The notes: generated from the letters alone by a model not told the origin. Positions 1 through 9,458 are shown, numbered from the stretch's first letter. The stretch: DNA of 56,585 nt from Zemynaea arenosa (GCF_004614185.1 NZ_SPVF01000122.1:1-56585), one strand, 5' to 3'. Made by a program: numbers and translations.

Positions 1-494
1 GGGCCGACGCGGCAGCCCTGCCGGCGCGGGCCCTGGCCACCGGGCTATATGAACTGGCAGTGCTCGATACGCCGCGCGCCGTGCGCACCTTGAGCGCGCG
101 CGACCTGTCGGCCCTGGGCCTGTCGGAAGAAGAAGCCTTCGCGCTCGGCCGCGCCAACACGGCGGCCGCGCTGCCGCCGCTGTCGCAGGTGGCGCAGCCC
201 GCAGGACAGGGGGAGGTCGGCAGTGTCGGCGGCTCGCTGTTCGAAGTGGGGCGCGTGGCCCTGCACGGGCAGTGGTCCGCGCTGGCGGCGGCCCAGCATG
301 GGGAACTGGTGATCGCGATGCCGACCACCGATCTGGTGCTGTACGTGTCCGACACCTCGCCCGATACCATCGAATCGCTGCGCGACCTGGCCGGCACCGT
401 GGCCGCGCAGTCGCCCAACCCGCTGGCCCCGCGCGAGCTGTTGCGCTGGAGCGCCTCCGGCTGGCAAACCGTCGGCCCGTCCCACAACCGCTGA
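1..494 (+). CDS. DUF1444 (YtpQ-like) family protein, 3' part only
   Basis: The reading frame is open from the left edge to a TGA at 492-494, giving about 163 residues of the C-terminal part; the true start lies outside the window. The pattern of a helical block (LGLSEEEAFALGRANT, then LPPL) followed by a strand-rich block with VIAMPTTDLVLYVSD resembles the DUF1444/YtpQ family, where a similar segment reads as a conserved hydrophobic strand pair. No catalytic residues can be named and the function is unknown. The gene converges on the large hybrid kinase on the other strand, with 84 bases between the two stops. A GTG at 60 could also start a shorter product, but homology-like sequence begins before it. 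The family call is a recollection of pattern and is moderate at best. Confidence 0.55.
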   Translation, partial: ADAAALPARALATGLYELAVLDTPRAVRTLSARDLSALGLSEEEAFALGRANTAAALPPLSQVAQPAGQGEVGSVGGSLFEVGRVALHGQWSALAAAQHGELVIAMPTTDLVLYVSDTSPDTIESLRDLAGTVAAQSPNPLAPRELLRWSASGWQTVGPSHNR

Positions 495-550
495 TTTCTT
501 CGAGCCGCCCCTGTCACCGCGCATGGGCGTGCACCGCGGCGGCCCGGTCG

Positions 551-565
551 CCCGTGGGACACGGG
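551..565. terminator. Short hairpin between convergent genes
   Basis: CCCGTG-GGA-CACGGG forms a perfect 6-bp stem between the DUF1444-like stop and the hybrid-kinase stop. No T-run follows on either strand, so termination is only suggested by position. Confidence 0.22.
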
Positions 566-578
566 ACGGCCGCGGCGC

Positions 579-3500
579 CTATTCCGCGCCCGGCCGCGGC
601 GGCAAGGTGCGAATCGCCTCCGCCAGCCGCTCGACCGACACCGGTTTGCCCAGGAAAGCGGCGAACCCTGCCGCGCGCGCATGCTCCACGTCCTGCGGCC
701 GCACCATGCCCGACACGGCGATGGCCGGCAATTGTCCATGCTGGGCCACTGCGTGCACCTGTTCGATGAACGCATAGCCATCCATCCCGGGCATCGCGAG
801 GTCGGAGATCAGCAGATCCATGGGTTCGCGTGCCAGCAGTTCCAGCGCCTGCTGCGGGCCGTCGGCCGTGAACACCGTGGCGCCCTCCATCTCCAGCAGC
901 GAGCGGAACACCCACAGGACGTCATCGGTGTCGTCCACCAGCAGAATGCGCTTGCCCGCGACGGCGGCCCTCAGGTCTTCCCCGACCGCCTCGGCCGGGA
1001 GCGGGTCCTGGCCCTCCGTCAGCGGGAGCCACAGCGAGATGCGAGTCCCGTAGCCCGTCCCCGCCGAGTGCGCCTCCACGCGGCCGCCGAGCAGCACCAC
1101 GATCTGCTTGACCAGGGCCAGGCCGATGCCCAGGCCCGGTTTCAGCTGCGCCAGAGAGGTGGGACCCTGGCCGAACATGTCGAACACGCGGGGGAGATAG
1201 TCGGGCGCGATGCCGGTGCCGGTGTCGCAGACATCCAGGCGGGCCATCTCGTTCTCCTGCGCCAGCCGCAGCGTGACGGTGCCGCCGGCGGGCGTGAACT
1301 TGATGGCATTGCCGAGCAGGTTCATGAGAATCTGTTCCAGCCGCACCGGATCGGCCCGCACCATCATGCCAGCGCCGGCCGGCAGCACGAGGTCGATCGT
1401 CAGGCTGCTGCTGCCCGGGTCCGCGCGCAAGCCGTCGATGATGCTCTCGGCCAGCGGAATCAGCGGGACGGGGGCGATTTCGAGATGCAGCTTGCCCGTG
1501 GCAATGCGCGACAGGTCCAGCAGGTCTTCGATCAGGCGGTGCTGCGTGCGCAGCGCGTTGCGGATCGCGTCCAGCGCCTTGGCGGCCAGCGGCGACTGGC
1601 GTACGCCTGGTGCACGGTGGAGCAGCTCCAGGTTGATCTGCGCCAGGTTGAGCGGGTGCCGCAATTCGTGCGACACCGTGGCCAGCAATTCCTCCTGGGC
1701 CGCGGTGCCCTCCGGGTTCGCCTGGTGCCGGCTGTCCACCGTCGGCCCGTCGCCTGCCGCGCGGTCGCGCGCGATCTTGGCGTAGCCGCTCAGCTCGCCG
1801 TTCCGGATCAGGGGATTCGTTACGCCGCTGCAGAACACCCGCGCGCCGTCGCGGCGCAGGTGCCAGCGTTCGTCCTCCGAACGCCCGTCGGCGCGCGCGC
1901 GGCGCAGCTCGTCTTCGGGCGCGCCGCTGGCCAGGTCCTCCGGCGTGAAGATGGCGCCGATCGGCCGGCCCACGATGTCCTGTTCGACATAGCCGAAGAT
2001 GCGCTCGGCGCCCTTGTTCCAGCTGGTCACCTGGCCTTGCAGGTCGAGCGTGATGATGGCGAAGTCGCGCGTGCTGTCGGCCACCAGCCGCATGCGCTCT
2101 TCGCTGGCGCGCACGCGCTCTTCGGCTTCGCGGCGGCGCGTGATGTCGAAGAAGGTCATCACCGCGCCTTCGATCTTGTCCTCCGTGGTGCGGTAGGGCA
2201 GCAGGCGCACGATGTAGTGGCCGCCGTCGTTGTGGCGGACCTCGCGCTCGACCGGACGCAGGGTGTCGAAGGCGGTCTCCACATCCTCGGCCAGCTGGTC
2301 GTAGTCCAGGCGGTGGGTGATGTCCAGCAGCGACCGTCCGATGTCGCCCGGGATCATGCTGAAAATGTCGGTGGCGCGCGGGGTGAAGCGCTTGATGCGC
2401 ATGGCACTGTCGACGAACACGGTGGCGATGTCGGTCGAGGCGATCAGGTTGTTCAGGTCGTCGTTGGCCTTGCCCGTCTCCTCGACCTTGACCTTCAGTT
2501 CGTAGTTGACCGTGACCAGTTCCTCGTTCACCGACTGCAGCTCTTCCTTGCTGGTTTCCAGCTCTTCGGTGGCCGAGCGCAGCTCCTCGTTGATCGCCTG
2601 CAGCTCCTCGTTGGACGCGCGCAGTTCCTCGGTCGAGACCTCGGCCTGTTCGATGGTTTCCTGCAACTGGTCCTTGGTGCGCAGCAGTTCGGCTTCCAGC
2701 AGAGTGACCGCCGAATCCTGCCCATCGACGTAGGACCGGGTCGAGTCGGGCGGCGTGCGGTTGGGCTGCTCTTCGAAGCTGATCAGGTAGTAATCCTGCT
2801 CAGTCTTGTCCTCGCGGAAGCGGCGGACCCGCACCTGGACCAGCACATCGACGTCGGCGCGGGTCAGGTGCACGCTGCGCGAATCGACGTTATTGCCACT
2901 TTGCTGGCACTGGTAGAGCGCGGCGCGCAGTTCGATCCGCAGTTCGGGGATCACCAGCGTCAGCACGTTGCGCGAGGGTTCGCCGCCGGGCATGCGCAGG
3001 AAGCGCGCCGCCTGTTCCGACATGTACACGACGCTGGAGTCGCGGTCGACCACCACGCTGGGGGCTGCGGTCATGACCAGGCCCCGTTCGTGCAGCTCGG
3101 CGTAGCTGGCCGGCCGCGGTGTGGCGACGGGCAGGGGAGGCTGGTCGGCCACGCGCGGCATGCGGACCGGCGCGACAGGCGGGCTGAAGCGCATCAGGCG
3201 GCTCAGCGGGCGAGCCCGGTAAATTCGGTGCTTCTTGTCCAGCGGCGTGAAGAAACTGCCGGCCGCTTCCGCGGATTCCGAGCCGCCCAGGAACAGGATG
3301 CCGCCCGGACGCAGGGCGAAGTGGAACATCTCCAGGACGCGCAGTTGGACATCCCGGTTCAGGTAGATCAGCAGATTGCGGCAGCTGATCAGGTCCAGCT
3401 TGGAAAAAGGCGGATCGCGCAGGATGTTGTGCGTCGCGAACAGGATGCGGTCGCGCACTGCCTTGCGGATGCGGTAGCGCTGGTCCTCGCGGGTGAAGAA

Positions 3501-4706
3501 CTGGCGCAGGCGGGAAGGCGGCACGTCGGCCACGATCGAGGCCGGGTAGAGCCCGGCGCGCGCAGTGGCGATTGCCTGCTCGTCGATGTCCGAGGCGAAC
3601 ACCTGGACCGAGGGGGGATCGGACAGTGTTCCGGCAAAATCGGCCAGCAGCATCGCGACCGAATACGCTTCCTCCCCGGTGGCGCAGGCCGCCGACCAGG
3701 CGCGCACTTCGTCGCCGCGGGCCTTGTCGCGAAACAGCTCGGGGATGTAGTCGCGCTCCAGGGCGTCGAAACTCTCGCGGTCGCGGAAGAAGTTGGTCAC
3801 GCCGATCAGCATGTCGTTCAGCAGCGCCTGGTGCTCGCCCGGGTCCTGCAGCAGCAGATCCCGGTATTGCGGCAGGCTGGACAGGCCGCGCACCTGCAGG
3901 CGCCGTTCGATCCGGCGCAGCACCGTGGCGCGCTTGTAATGCCGGAAGTCGTGGCCGGTGGAGGCGGCCAGCATGCCCAGGATGTTCTGAAGCGCGTCCT
4001 CGGCTTCCAGCGCCGCACTGGCCGGGGGATGGGCCAGCGGCAGGACCTCGCCGTCGCCCAGCGCGGGCAGTTCGATGCGGCGGGCGTTCTCCGCCAGCTC
4101 CAGCAGCTTTTGCGGAATGTCCATGGCGGGCAGGACGAAGTCGACCATGCCGGTGCCGATCGCGGCGCTCGGCATGCCGTCGTATTCGGCGTCGCTGGGG
4201 GCCTGGACCACGGTCACGCCGCCTTGCTCCTTGATGCGGGCCAGCCCCACCGCACCATCGGCGCCGGTCCCGGACAGGACCACGGCGATCGCCCGTTCGC
4301 GGTGCACGTCCGCCAGCGTCCGGAAGAACACATCGATGGCCACGTGCTGCCCGCGTGGGCGGTCCATCGGCGCGATGTGCAGGTAGTTGTCATTCATCGA
4401 CAGCTGCACGTTGGGCGCAATGATGTACACATGGCCGCGCTCGATCGGCGTGCTGGCGCTGACCTGCTCGACCGGCATGCGCGTATAGCGCTGCAGGACC
4501 GCGTCCGCCGTACTCTGGTGCTTGGGCGACAGATGCAGGATGATGACGATGGCGAGGTCGTCGCGGGCGGGCATGTTCTCGAACAGCCGTATGAGGGCCG
4601 GTAGTCCGCCAGCCGAGGCGCCGATGCCGACCACCGGAAAATCCAGGCTGCTGCGGATCAGTGCGGGTTCATTCAGCGGGAGCGACGGCGTGGGAGGGAG
4701 GGTCAT
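579..4706 (-). CDS. CheB-CheR-PAS hybrid histidine kinase with C-terminal receiver
   Basis: A 1375-residue fusion. CheB methylesterase spans about 20-205 with the catalytic set Ser31 (GIGASAGG), His58 and Asp150 (SGTGADGA). The CheR all-alpha and SAM-binding methyltransferase region spans about 235-500, with ACATGEEAYS near 340. A long EEL-rich coiled coil (about 668-750) leads to two PAS domains (about 755-990). HisKA carries the phospho-acceptor His1013 (SHELRHP), an HATPase follows (NLLGNAIKF, GIGIGLALV-type boxes), and a receiver ends the protein with Asp1302 and Lys of GKPV. No transmembrane segment is seen, so it is probably cytoplasmic. Unlike CheB proper it has no N-terminal receiver. 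No cheA, cheW or receptor gene is nearby. Proteins of this build are usually orphan signalling proteins; whether the methylesterase and methyltransferase act on chemoreceptors is unknown. Confidence 0.95.
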   Translation of the reverse strand: MTLPPTPSLPLNEPALIRSSLDFPVVGIGASAGGLPALIRLFENMPARDDLAIVIILHLSPKHQSTADAVLQRYTRMPVEQVSASTPIERGHVYIIAPNVQLSMNDNYLHIAPMDRPRGQHVAIDVFFRTLADVHRERAIAVVLSGTGADGAVGLARIKEQGGVTVVQAPSDAEYDGMPSAAIGTGMVDFVLPAMDIPQKLLELAENARRIELPALGDGEVLPLAHPPASAALEAEDALQNILGMLAASTGHDFRHYKRATVLRRIERRLQVRGLSSLPQYRDLLLQDPGEHQALLNDMLIGVTNFFRDRESFDALERDYIPELFRDKARGDEVRAWSAACATGEEAYSVAMLLADFAGTLSDPPSVQVFASDIDEQAIATARAGLYPASIVADVPPSRLRQFFTREDQRYRIRKAVRDRILFATHNILRDPPFSKLDLISCRNLLIYLNRDVQLRVLEMFHFALRPGGILFLGGSESAEAAGSFFTPLDKKHRIYRARPLSRLMRFSPPVAPVRMPRVADQPPLPVATPRPASYAELHERGLVMTAAPSVVVDRDSSVVYMSEQAARFLRMPGGEPSRNVLTLVIPELRIELRAALYQCQQSGNNVDSRSVHLTRADVDVLVQVRVRRFREDKTEQDYYLISFEEQPNRTPPDSTRSYVDGQDSAVTLLEAELLRTKDQLQETIEQAEVSTEELRASNEELQAINEELRSATEELETSKEELQSVNEELVTVNYELKVKVEETGKANDDLNNLIASTDIATVFVDSAMRIKRFTPRATDIFSMIPGDIGRSLLDITHRLDYDQLAEDVETAFDTLRPVEREVRHNDGGHYIVRLLPYRTTEDKIEGAVMTFFDITRRREAEERVRASEERMRLVADSTRDFAIITLDLQGQVTSWNKGAERIFGYVEQDIVGRPIGAIFTPEDLASGAPEDELRRARADGRSEDERWHLRRDGARVFCSGVTNPLIRNGELSGYAKIARDRAAGDGPTVDSRHQANPEGTAAQEELLATVSHELRHPLNLAQINLELLHRAPGVRQSPLAAKALDAIRNALRTQHRLIEDLLDLSRIATGKLHLEIAPVPLIPLAESIIDGLRADPGSSSLTIDLVLPAGAGMMVRADPVRLEQILMNLLGNAIKFTPAGGTVTLRLAQENEMARLDVCDTGTGIAPDYLPRVFDMFGQGPTSLAQLKPGLGIGLALVKQIVVLLGGRVEAHSAGTGYGTRISLWLPLTEGQDPLPAEAVGEDLRAAVAGKRILLVDDTDDVLWVFRSLLEMEGATVFTADGPQQALELLAREPMDLLISDLAMPGMDGYAFIEQVHAVAQHGQLPAIAVSGMVRPQDVEHARAAGFAAFLGKPVSVERLAEAIRTLPPRPGAE

Positions 4707-4973
4707 GGCGACTCTTGTCTGGACTGAAAGATCATTTTAGTGCATAGACCATGGACGAGAACGGACAAATTCTCGGGGGGATAAGCGAAATCGATTGCGT
4801 GCACAAGCCTGCAGCCTGTCCAGCGACACGCCCGTTTGCAGGCCGATTCGTGCAGTTCATCGCAATCCGCTCGGCGGGAGGGCGGCGCGCCGGTACAGTG
4901 CTGACATCGGCCGCCATGGTGCGGTGGTCCCCAACTCTGGTACTGTATCGCCAGTTTCGTTTCAGGAGTGTGC

Positions 4974-5741
4974 ATGAACAAGTTCTTCCAGTATGGCTTC
5001 GGCCTGATGGCCTTCGTGGCGGTGCAGGGCGGCGCGGTCGCGGCCGACCCGGTGGTGACGGAATCCCGCCCGGTCGATGCCCGGGTGCAGCGGGTGCACC
5101 TGGACGGCGTGGTGAGCCTGCAGCTGCGCCAAGGCGCCACCCCCAGCCTGACGCTGAACGGGGAGCGGCGCTACCTCGATAAAACCTCCGTCAGCCAGAG
5201 TGGCGACACGCTGACGATCGAAACCAATTTCAGCGAGCACGGGCATATCAATGCCAAGACCATCCGCGCCGAGCTGGTCCTGCCGCAGTTGCGCGAAGTG
5301 GTGTCCGACACGGTCGGATCGACCGAAGTGCGCGGATTCTCCGGGGACGAGTTGGTGGTCGGCCTGGAAGGCGCGGGTTCGGTCAAGGTCAACTGCAATT
5401 ACAAGGTGGTCAACGCCAACCTCGGCGGGGTGGGCAGCATGAACATCGCTGGCGGTGACGGCACCGGGATCAACCTGGACCTGCACGGGGCCGGCTCCGT
5501 CAACCTGGCCGGGCGCGGCAAGTGGCTGAAAGCGAACCTGAACGGCCTGGGCAGCATCGATGCCCAGCAGTTCGAGGTGGACAGCGTCGATGTCGACCTG
5601 TCCGGCCTGGGCAACGCCACGGTGCACGCCAGGCAAAGCGCCAGCCTGAGCCTGTCCGGCCTGGGTTCGGTGACTGTGTACGGCAAGCCGCTGAACCGCA
5701 AGGTCAGCGTGGACGGATTGGGCAAGGTCAGCTGGAAGTAA
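4974..5741 (+). CDS. Exported GIN-domain (DUF2807) protein
   Basis: 255 residues with a signal peptide (hydrophobic stretch then GGAVAADP, cleavage near residue 24). The rest is a putative auto-transporter adhesin head GIN domain: repeated short beta-strand motifs such as GAGSVKV, GVGSMNI, GAGSVNL, GLGSID, GLGNATV and GLGSVTV, as expected of a right-handed beta-helix-like fold. The start is ATG 4974, five bases after an AGGAG; a GTG two codons earlier overlaps that ribosome site and is unlikely. It lies 267 bases from the divergent hybrid kinase and 71 bases before a Sel1 protein on the same strand. Such proteins are periplasmic or surface exposed; the ligand is unknown. Confidence 0.9.
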   Translation: MNKFFQYGFGLMAFVAVQGGAVAADPVVTESRPVDARVQRVHLDGVVSLQLRQGATPSLTLNGERRYLDKTSVSQSGDTLTIETNFSEHGHINAKTIRAELVLPQLREVVSDTVGSTEVRGFSGDELVVGLEGAGSVKVNCNYKVVNANLGGVGSMNIAGGDGTGINLDLHGAGSVNLAGRGKWLKANLNGLGSIDAQQFEVDSVDVDLSGLGNATVHARQSASLSLSGLGSVTVYGKPLNRKVSVDGLGKVSWK

Positions 5742-5812
5742 CCCCCCCCACACGCACGCGGCAGGACCGCGGGAACGAAGAAGAAAACGTAGAACGACGT
5801 TCACAACGAGAC

Positions 5813-6424
5813 ATGAGAAAACTATTGATTGCGATTGCGGTCGCATTCAGCTTGCAGTCGGGCGCGCACGCCGGGCTGGCCGAGGGGGCCAGTGCCTACA
5901 ACGCGAAGAACTACGCGCTCGCGCTGAAGGAGATCGCGCCGCTGGCCCAGGCCGGCAATGCTGACGCCCAGCACTTGCTGGGCTTGATGTATTACATGGG
6001 GCGCGGCGTCAAGCGCGACTACAAGCAGGCCTTTGAATGGCACCGCAAGGCGGCGCTGCAGGGCAAGGCCGATGCCGAGTACGTCATCGCGGCCATGTAC
6101 TACCAGGGCAACGCGGTGCCGCAGGATCACCGGCAGGCGGTGTACTGGTTCCGCAAGGCGGCCGAGCAGGGCCATGCGCAGGCCCAGCACGCGCTGGGGC
6201 TGATGTACAAGTACCACCAGGCTGGCGTGCCGCAGGACTATGTGCTGGCCTACATGCTGTGGAACCTGTCGGCGGCGGGCGGCAACATGAACGCCGTCGA
6301 GCAGCGCGCCGCGCTCAGCAAGCAGATGACACAGGAGCAGATCGAGGAAGGGCAGGCCCTGTCCTCGGCCTGGAAGCCGGGCACGCCGCTGCCGACGGCG
6401 TCCCGCACGGGCGCCAGCGGCTGA
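5813..6424 (+). CDS. Exported Sel1-repeat (TPR-like) protein
   Basis: 203 residues. An N-terminal signal peptide ends near AHAG (residue 20). At least three Sel1 repeats follow at about 49-84, 85-120 and 121-157, each with the A-x-x-x-LG-x-MY...G-x-G-V pattern and WHRKAA/WFRKAA/WNLSAA ends. Sel1 proteins are solenoid scaffolds for protein contacts, here probably in the periplasm. The tail after 165 is Gln/Glu-rich and then Pro/Ser-rich. The gene sits 71 bases behind the GIN-domain gene on the same strand, so the two may be co-transcribed. No partner is evident. Confidence 0.92.
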   Translation: MRKLLIAIAVAFSLQSGAHAGLAEGASAYNAKNYALALKEIAPLAQAGNADAQHLLGLMYYMGRGVKRDYKQAFEWHRKAALQGKADAEYVIAAMYYQGNAVPQDHRQAVYWFRKAAEQGHAQAQHALGLMYKYHQAGVPQDYVLAYMLWNLSAAGGNMNAVEQRAALSKQMTQEQIEEGQALSSAWKPGTPLPTASRTGASG

Positions 6425-6469
6425 CGCGCGCCGGCGCCCCCCAGAACATTGGCCGGGGCAGCGGCTGGC

Positions 6470-7318
6470 TCAGCGCAGCTGGGAGCGCGCCGTCGGGGTC
6501 AGCATCAGCACCTCCGGCGGGCGCTGCAGCTGCTTGCGCAGGCGGGCGAACAGCTCGCCGCGCCAGCGGGTATCTTCGCCCAGCTGCGCGCGGTAGCTGT
6601 CATACGCGGCCCGGTTCGCAAAGCGCGCGAACCACACATACACATTCACATCCTCCCGCACCGGCAGGCGCTCGAAGGTGTTGCGGCTCTTGTCGGTCAC
6701 CAGCCGGGCCAGCACCTGTGCGCCATGGCGCTCGAACAGCGGCATCAGCTCGCGGTCGAAGAATTCGGTGAACTCCGCCGCCACGGGCTGGGCGAAGGAA
6801 TACACCTGCGCCACCACGAAGCTGTCCGGCGCTGCCGTCGCGCCTGGCGGTGCGCGGCGCGCCGGATCGTAGGCGAATCCCGATCCCGGCGCGGCCGGGT
6901 GCAGCAGCAGCACGTCGTCGTTGTCGTACAGCGTGGCATTGGCCGCATTGCGGTTGGCCTGCCAGACCGGGCTGCCCAGGTAGAAGTCCGTCAGCGCCTT
7001 CCTGCGCGCTTCCATGTCGCTGAAGCCGCGCACCCAGGTGAAGTGGTCCGGCTCGTTCAGGTCGCGGAACTGGGCGATCACGCGGATGCCCAGCGCCTCC
7101 TGCGATTCAATAAAGCGGTCCTCGAACAGCCGCACCAGCGTGTCGCGCGTGCCGGGATAGGTCACGTACCGGCGCAGTTCCACGATGGCGCAACAGTTGG
7201 CGGAGGCAGGCGGTGCCGCGGAGGTGGACGCGGAGGCCGATGCGGCCAGCGCTTGCGGGGCGGCGCCAAGGCCTGCCGCAAGAGCGAGGGCAGGGAAGGC
7301 GAAACGGATGATGCTCAT
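6470..7318 (-). CDS. Exported NIPSNAP-family protein, two copies of the domain
   Basis: 282 residues. A signal peptide (MSIIRFAFPALALAAGLGAA) ends near AQALAAS and is followed by a short Ser/Ala-rich linker. Two ferredoxin-like NIPSNAP repeats can be seen: one at about 45-120 (IVELRRYVTYPGTRDTLVRLF, then WVRGFSDMEARRKALTDFY) and one at about 165-255 (VVAQVYSFAQPVAAEFTEFF, then YVWFARFANRAAYDSY). The ATG at 7316-7318 is preceded by AGGAG at a good distance. It is divergent from the quinone oxidoreductase and convergent with the Sel1 gene. NIPSNAP domains belong to the dimeric alpha/beta barrel group; no enzymatic role is certain. Export of a NIPSNAP pair is the notable point. Confidence 0.88.
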   Translation of the reverse strand: MSIIRFAFPALALAAGLGAAPQALAASASASTSAAPPASANCCAIVELRRYVTYPGTRDTLVRLFEDRFIESQEALGIRVIAQFRDLNEPDHFTWVRGFSDMEARRKALTDFYLGSPVWQANRNAANATLYDNDDVLLLHPAAPGSGFAYDPARRAPPGATAAPDSFVVAQVYSFAQPVAAEFTEFFDRELMPLFERHGAQVLARLVTDKSRNTFERLPVREDVNVYVWFARFANRAAYDSYRAQLGEDTRWRGELFARLRKQLQRPPEVLMLTPTARSQLR

Positions 7319-7521
7319 ATGGTCTCCTGGGTGACGGTGCAAGTGGTGTGCCCGGAGACTATAAGCGGGGGTTTGGCCCACGCAGTAGAGCCACCGCACA
7401 GTGTTTGCTGGGGCCACTGGCGGCTGCGGTACGCGCTGCCGCGCGCCTCCGTCAGCGCGCTGGTGGCCGCCGGCTCGCCGGTGGCGCCGGCGTGGCGGAC
7501 AACGCGATTCGAGCCGTTCGG

Positions 7522-7527
7522 TACAAT
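7522..7527 (+). promoter_or_regulatory. Possible -10 box of the quinone oxidoreductase gene
   Basis: TACAAT lies 31 bases before the ATG at 7559. No convincing -35 hexamer is found at 16-18 bp, so this is a weak call resting on the -10 match and position. Confidence 0.3.
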
Positions 7528-7558
7528 CCCCGCCAGGCCAACCAACATCAAGAACACC

Positions 7559-8536
7559 ATGCGCGCCATTGAAATCACCGCCCCAGGCGGGCCGGAGGTC
7601 CTGCAGCCTTGCGCCCGGACGATCCCGATCATCAAGGAGGGCGAAGTCCTCATCAAGGTGCAGGCCGCCGGGATCAACCGGCCGGACGTCTTGCAGCGCA
7701 AGGGCCTGTACCCGGTCCCGCCGGGTGCGTCGGATCTGCCGGGGCTGGAGGTGGCGGGCGAGATCGTCGACGGCGACCTCGATGGCAGCGAGTTCCAGAA
7801 AGGCGACCTGGTCTGCGCGCTGGTGCAGGGTGGCGGCTATGCGGAGTACTGCGCGGCGCCGCTGGCGCAGTGCCTGCCGGTGCCGGTCGGAATGCCGGTG
7901 CTGGAAGCCGCGGCGCTGCCGGAAACCTTCTTCACCGTCTGGACCAATGTGTTCGACCGCGCCCGCCTGGCCCCGGGCGAGACCCTGCTGGTGCAGGGCG
8001 GCACCTCCGGCATCGGCGTTACCGCGATCCAGATCGCGGCCGCCCTGGGCCACCGCGTGTTCGCCACCGCGGGCAGCGACGACAAGGCCCGCGCCTGCGA
8101 GCAGCTGGGCGCCGAGCGCGGCATCAACTACCGGACCGAGGACTTCACCTCGGTGGTCAAGCAGCTGACCGAAGGGAAGGGCGTGGACGTGGTGCTGGAC
8201 ATGGTCTCCGGCGACTACCTGCAGCGCGAGCTCGACTGCCTGGCCGACGACGGCCGCATCGCCACCATCGCCACCCTTGGCGGCAGCAAAGCCACCATCG
8301 ACATGGGCCAGGTGCTGCGCCGCCGACTGGCCATCAGCGGCTCGACCCTGCGCCCGCGTCCGGTCGCGTTCAAGGCGGCCATCGCCGCCAGCCTGCGGGC
8401 GCAGGTGTGGCCGCTGATCGAAGCCGGCCGCATCCGCCCTGTGATCCACCAGGTGTTCCCGCTGGAGGAGGCCGCCGCCGCGCACGCGCTGATGGAATCG
8501 AGCACCCACATCGGGAAAATTGTGTTGCAGATTTAG
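7559..8536 (+). CDS. NAD(P)H-quinone oxidoreductase, PIG3-type (MDR family)
   Basis: 325 residues, typical for the zinc-free medium-chain dehydrogenase/reductase group. N-terminal GroES-like domain (MRAIEI...GINRPDVLQRKGLYPVPPG, residues 1-120) and a Rossmann domain with the nucleotide-binding stretch QGGTSGIGVTAIQ at about 142-154, followed by LDMVSGDY. There are no structural-zinc cysteines. The GRP-like NRPDVLQR motif is characteristic of PIG3/TP53I3-like quinone oxidoreductases, which reduce quinones with NADPH. The ATG at 7559 gives the expected N terminus, although the frame is open for over 1 kb upstream. It is divergent from the NIPSNAP gene and followed 101 bases later by tpiA, which has its own promoter. 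Confidence 0.92.
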   Translation: MRAIEITAPGGPEVLQPCARTIPIIKEGEVLIKVQAAGINRPDVLQRKGLYPVPPGASDLPGLEVAGEIVDGDLDGSEFQKGDLVCALVQGGGYAEYCAAPLAQCLPVPVGMPVLEAAALPETFFTVWTNVFDRARLAPGETLLVQGGTSGIGVTAIQIAAALGHRVFATAGSDDKARACEQLGAERGINYRTEDFTSVVKQLTEGKGVDVVLDMVSGDYLQRELDCLADDGRIATIATLGGSKATIDMGQVLRRRLAISGSTLRPRPVAFKAAIAASLRAQVWPLIEAGRIRPVIHQVFPLEEAAAAHALMESSTHIGKIVLQI

Positions 8537-8576
8537 TCGGCCAAGCCAATTTCTTGCACGAATCGCAACGCCTTGT

Positions 8577-8606
8577 TTGACCCTCGCGATGCGGCGCGGG
8601 TACAAT
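8577..8606 (+). promoter_or_regulatory. Sigma-70 promoter of tpiA
   Basis: TTGACC (8577-8582), an 18-bp spacer and TACAAT (8601-8606) lie 31 bases before the tpiA ATG at 8638. Both hexamers are 5/6 matches to the consensus. Transcription would begin near 8613 and also read into secG. Confidence 0.7.
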
Positions 8607-8637
8607 GCCGGGTTATTTGCTCTCGCAAAGCCTGCTC

Positions 8638-9387
8638 ATGCGCCGAAAACTCGTCGTTGGTAACTGGAAGATGAATGGCAGCCTGGCCTCGAACGCCTCG
8701 CTGCTGTCTGGCATCGTGGCCGGTTACGATGGCAGCGGCGCCGAGGCGGCGGTGTGTCCGCCGGCTCCTTACCTGGCCCAGTGCCAGCAGGCGCTGCAAG
8801 GCAGTGCGGTCAGCTGGGGCGCGCAGGATGTGTCGCGCCACCTGTCCGGCGCCTTCACCGGCGAGATCTCGGCGACGATGCTGAAGGACTTCGGCTGCCG
8901 CTGGGTCATCCTCGGCCACTGCGAGCGCCGCGGCAACCACGGCGAATCGAACCAGCTCGTGGCGGACAAGACCGTCGCCGCCCTGAACGCCGGCCTGACC
9001 CCGATCGTGTGCGTCGGCGAATCGCTGGCCCAGCGCGAAGCAGGCCAGACCGACGCCCATTGCAGCGCCCAGCTCGGCGCCGTGCTCGATGCCCTGGAGC
9101 CGGAGCAGCTGGAACACATCGTGGTCGCCTACGAGCCGATCTGGGCGATCGGTACCGGCGTCACCGCGACCCCGGAGATGGCCCAGGCCGTGCACGCCCG
9201 CCTGCGCATGCAGCTGAAGGAAAAGCATGCCCAGCACGGCGCCCAGGTGCGCATCCTGTACGGCGGCAGCATGAAGCCGGACAATGCCGCCGAGCTGATG
9301 GCCCAGCCGGACATCGACGGCGGCCTGATCGGTGGCGCATCGCTGAAGGCGCCCGACTTCCTGGCGATTATCGCCGCCGGCGCATAA
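8638..9387 (+). CDS. tpiA: Triosephosphate isomerase
   Basis: 249 residues, the usual length. It interconverts dihydroxyacetone phosphate and glyceraldehyde 3-phosphate in glycolysis and gluconeogenesis, in the cytoplasm. Visible signatures are NWKMNG (catalytic Lys near residue 12), ILGHCERR (the electrophile His), [13 protein letters not shown] (catalytic Glu and the start of loop 6) and [10 protein letters not shown] near the C terminus (phosphate binding). Start chosen at ATG 8638 so that the protein begins [11 protein letters not shown]; an upstream in-frame ATG at 8605 would overlap the -10 box. secG follows after 71 bases, an arrangement common in betaproteobacteria. Confidence 0.98.
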   Translation: MRRKLVVGNWKMNGSLASNASLLSGIVAGYDGSGAEAAVCPPAPYLAQCQQALQGSAVSWGAQDVSRHLSGAFTGEISATMLKDFGCRWVILGHCERRGNHGESNQLVADKTVAALNAGLTPIVCVGESLAQREAGQTDAHCSAQLGAVLDALEPEQLEHIVVAYEPIWAIGTGVTATPEMAQAVHARLRMQLKEKHAQHGAQVRILYGGSMKPDNAAELMAQPDIDGGLIGGASLKAPDFLAIIAAGA

Positions 9388-9458
9388 AGACGGCCGCGCG
9401 CGCTTGAGATTCTGATTTTCGACTTTATTTTCACCCTCACTTTCGAACTGGAATTGCA

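Noticed and set aside
681..4604. A 1307-codon open frame antisense to the hybrid kinase
   Set aside because: It is the reverse-strand shadow of a GC-rich gene: composition is rich in Arg, Gln, His and Val with no domain, while the other strand encodes a full multi-domain protein.
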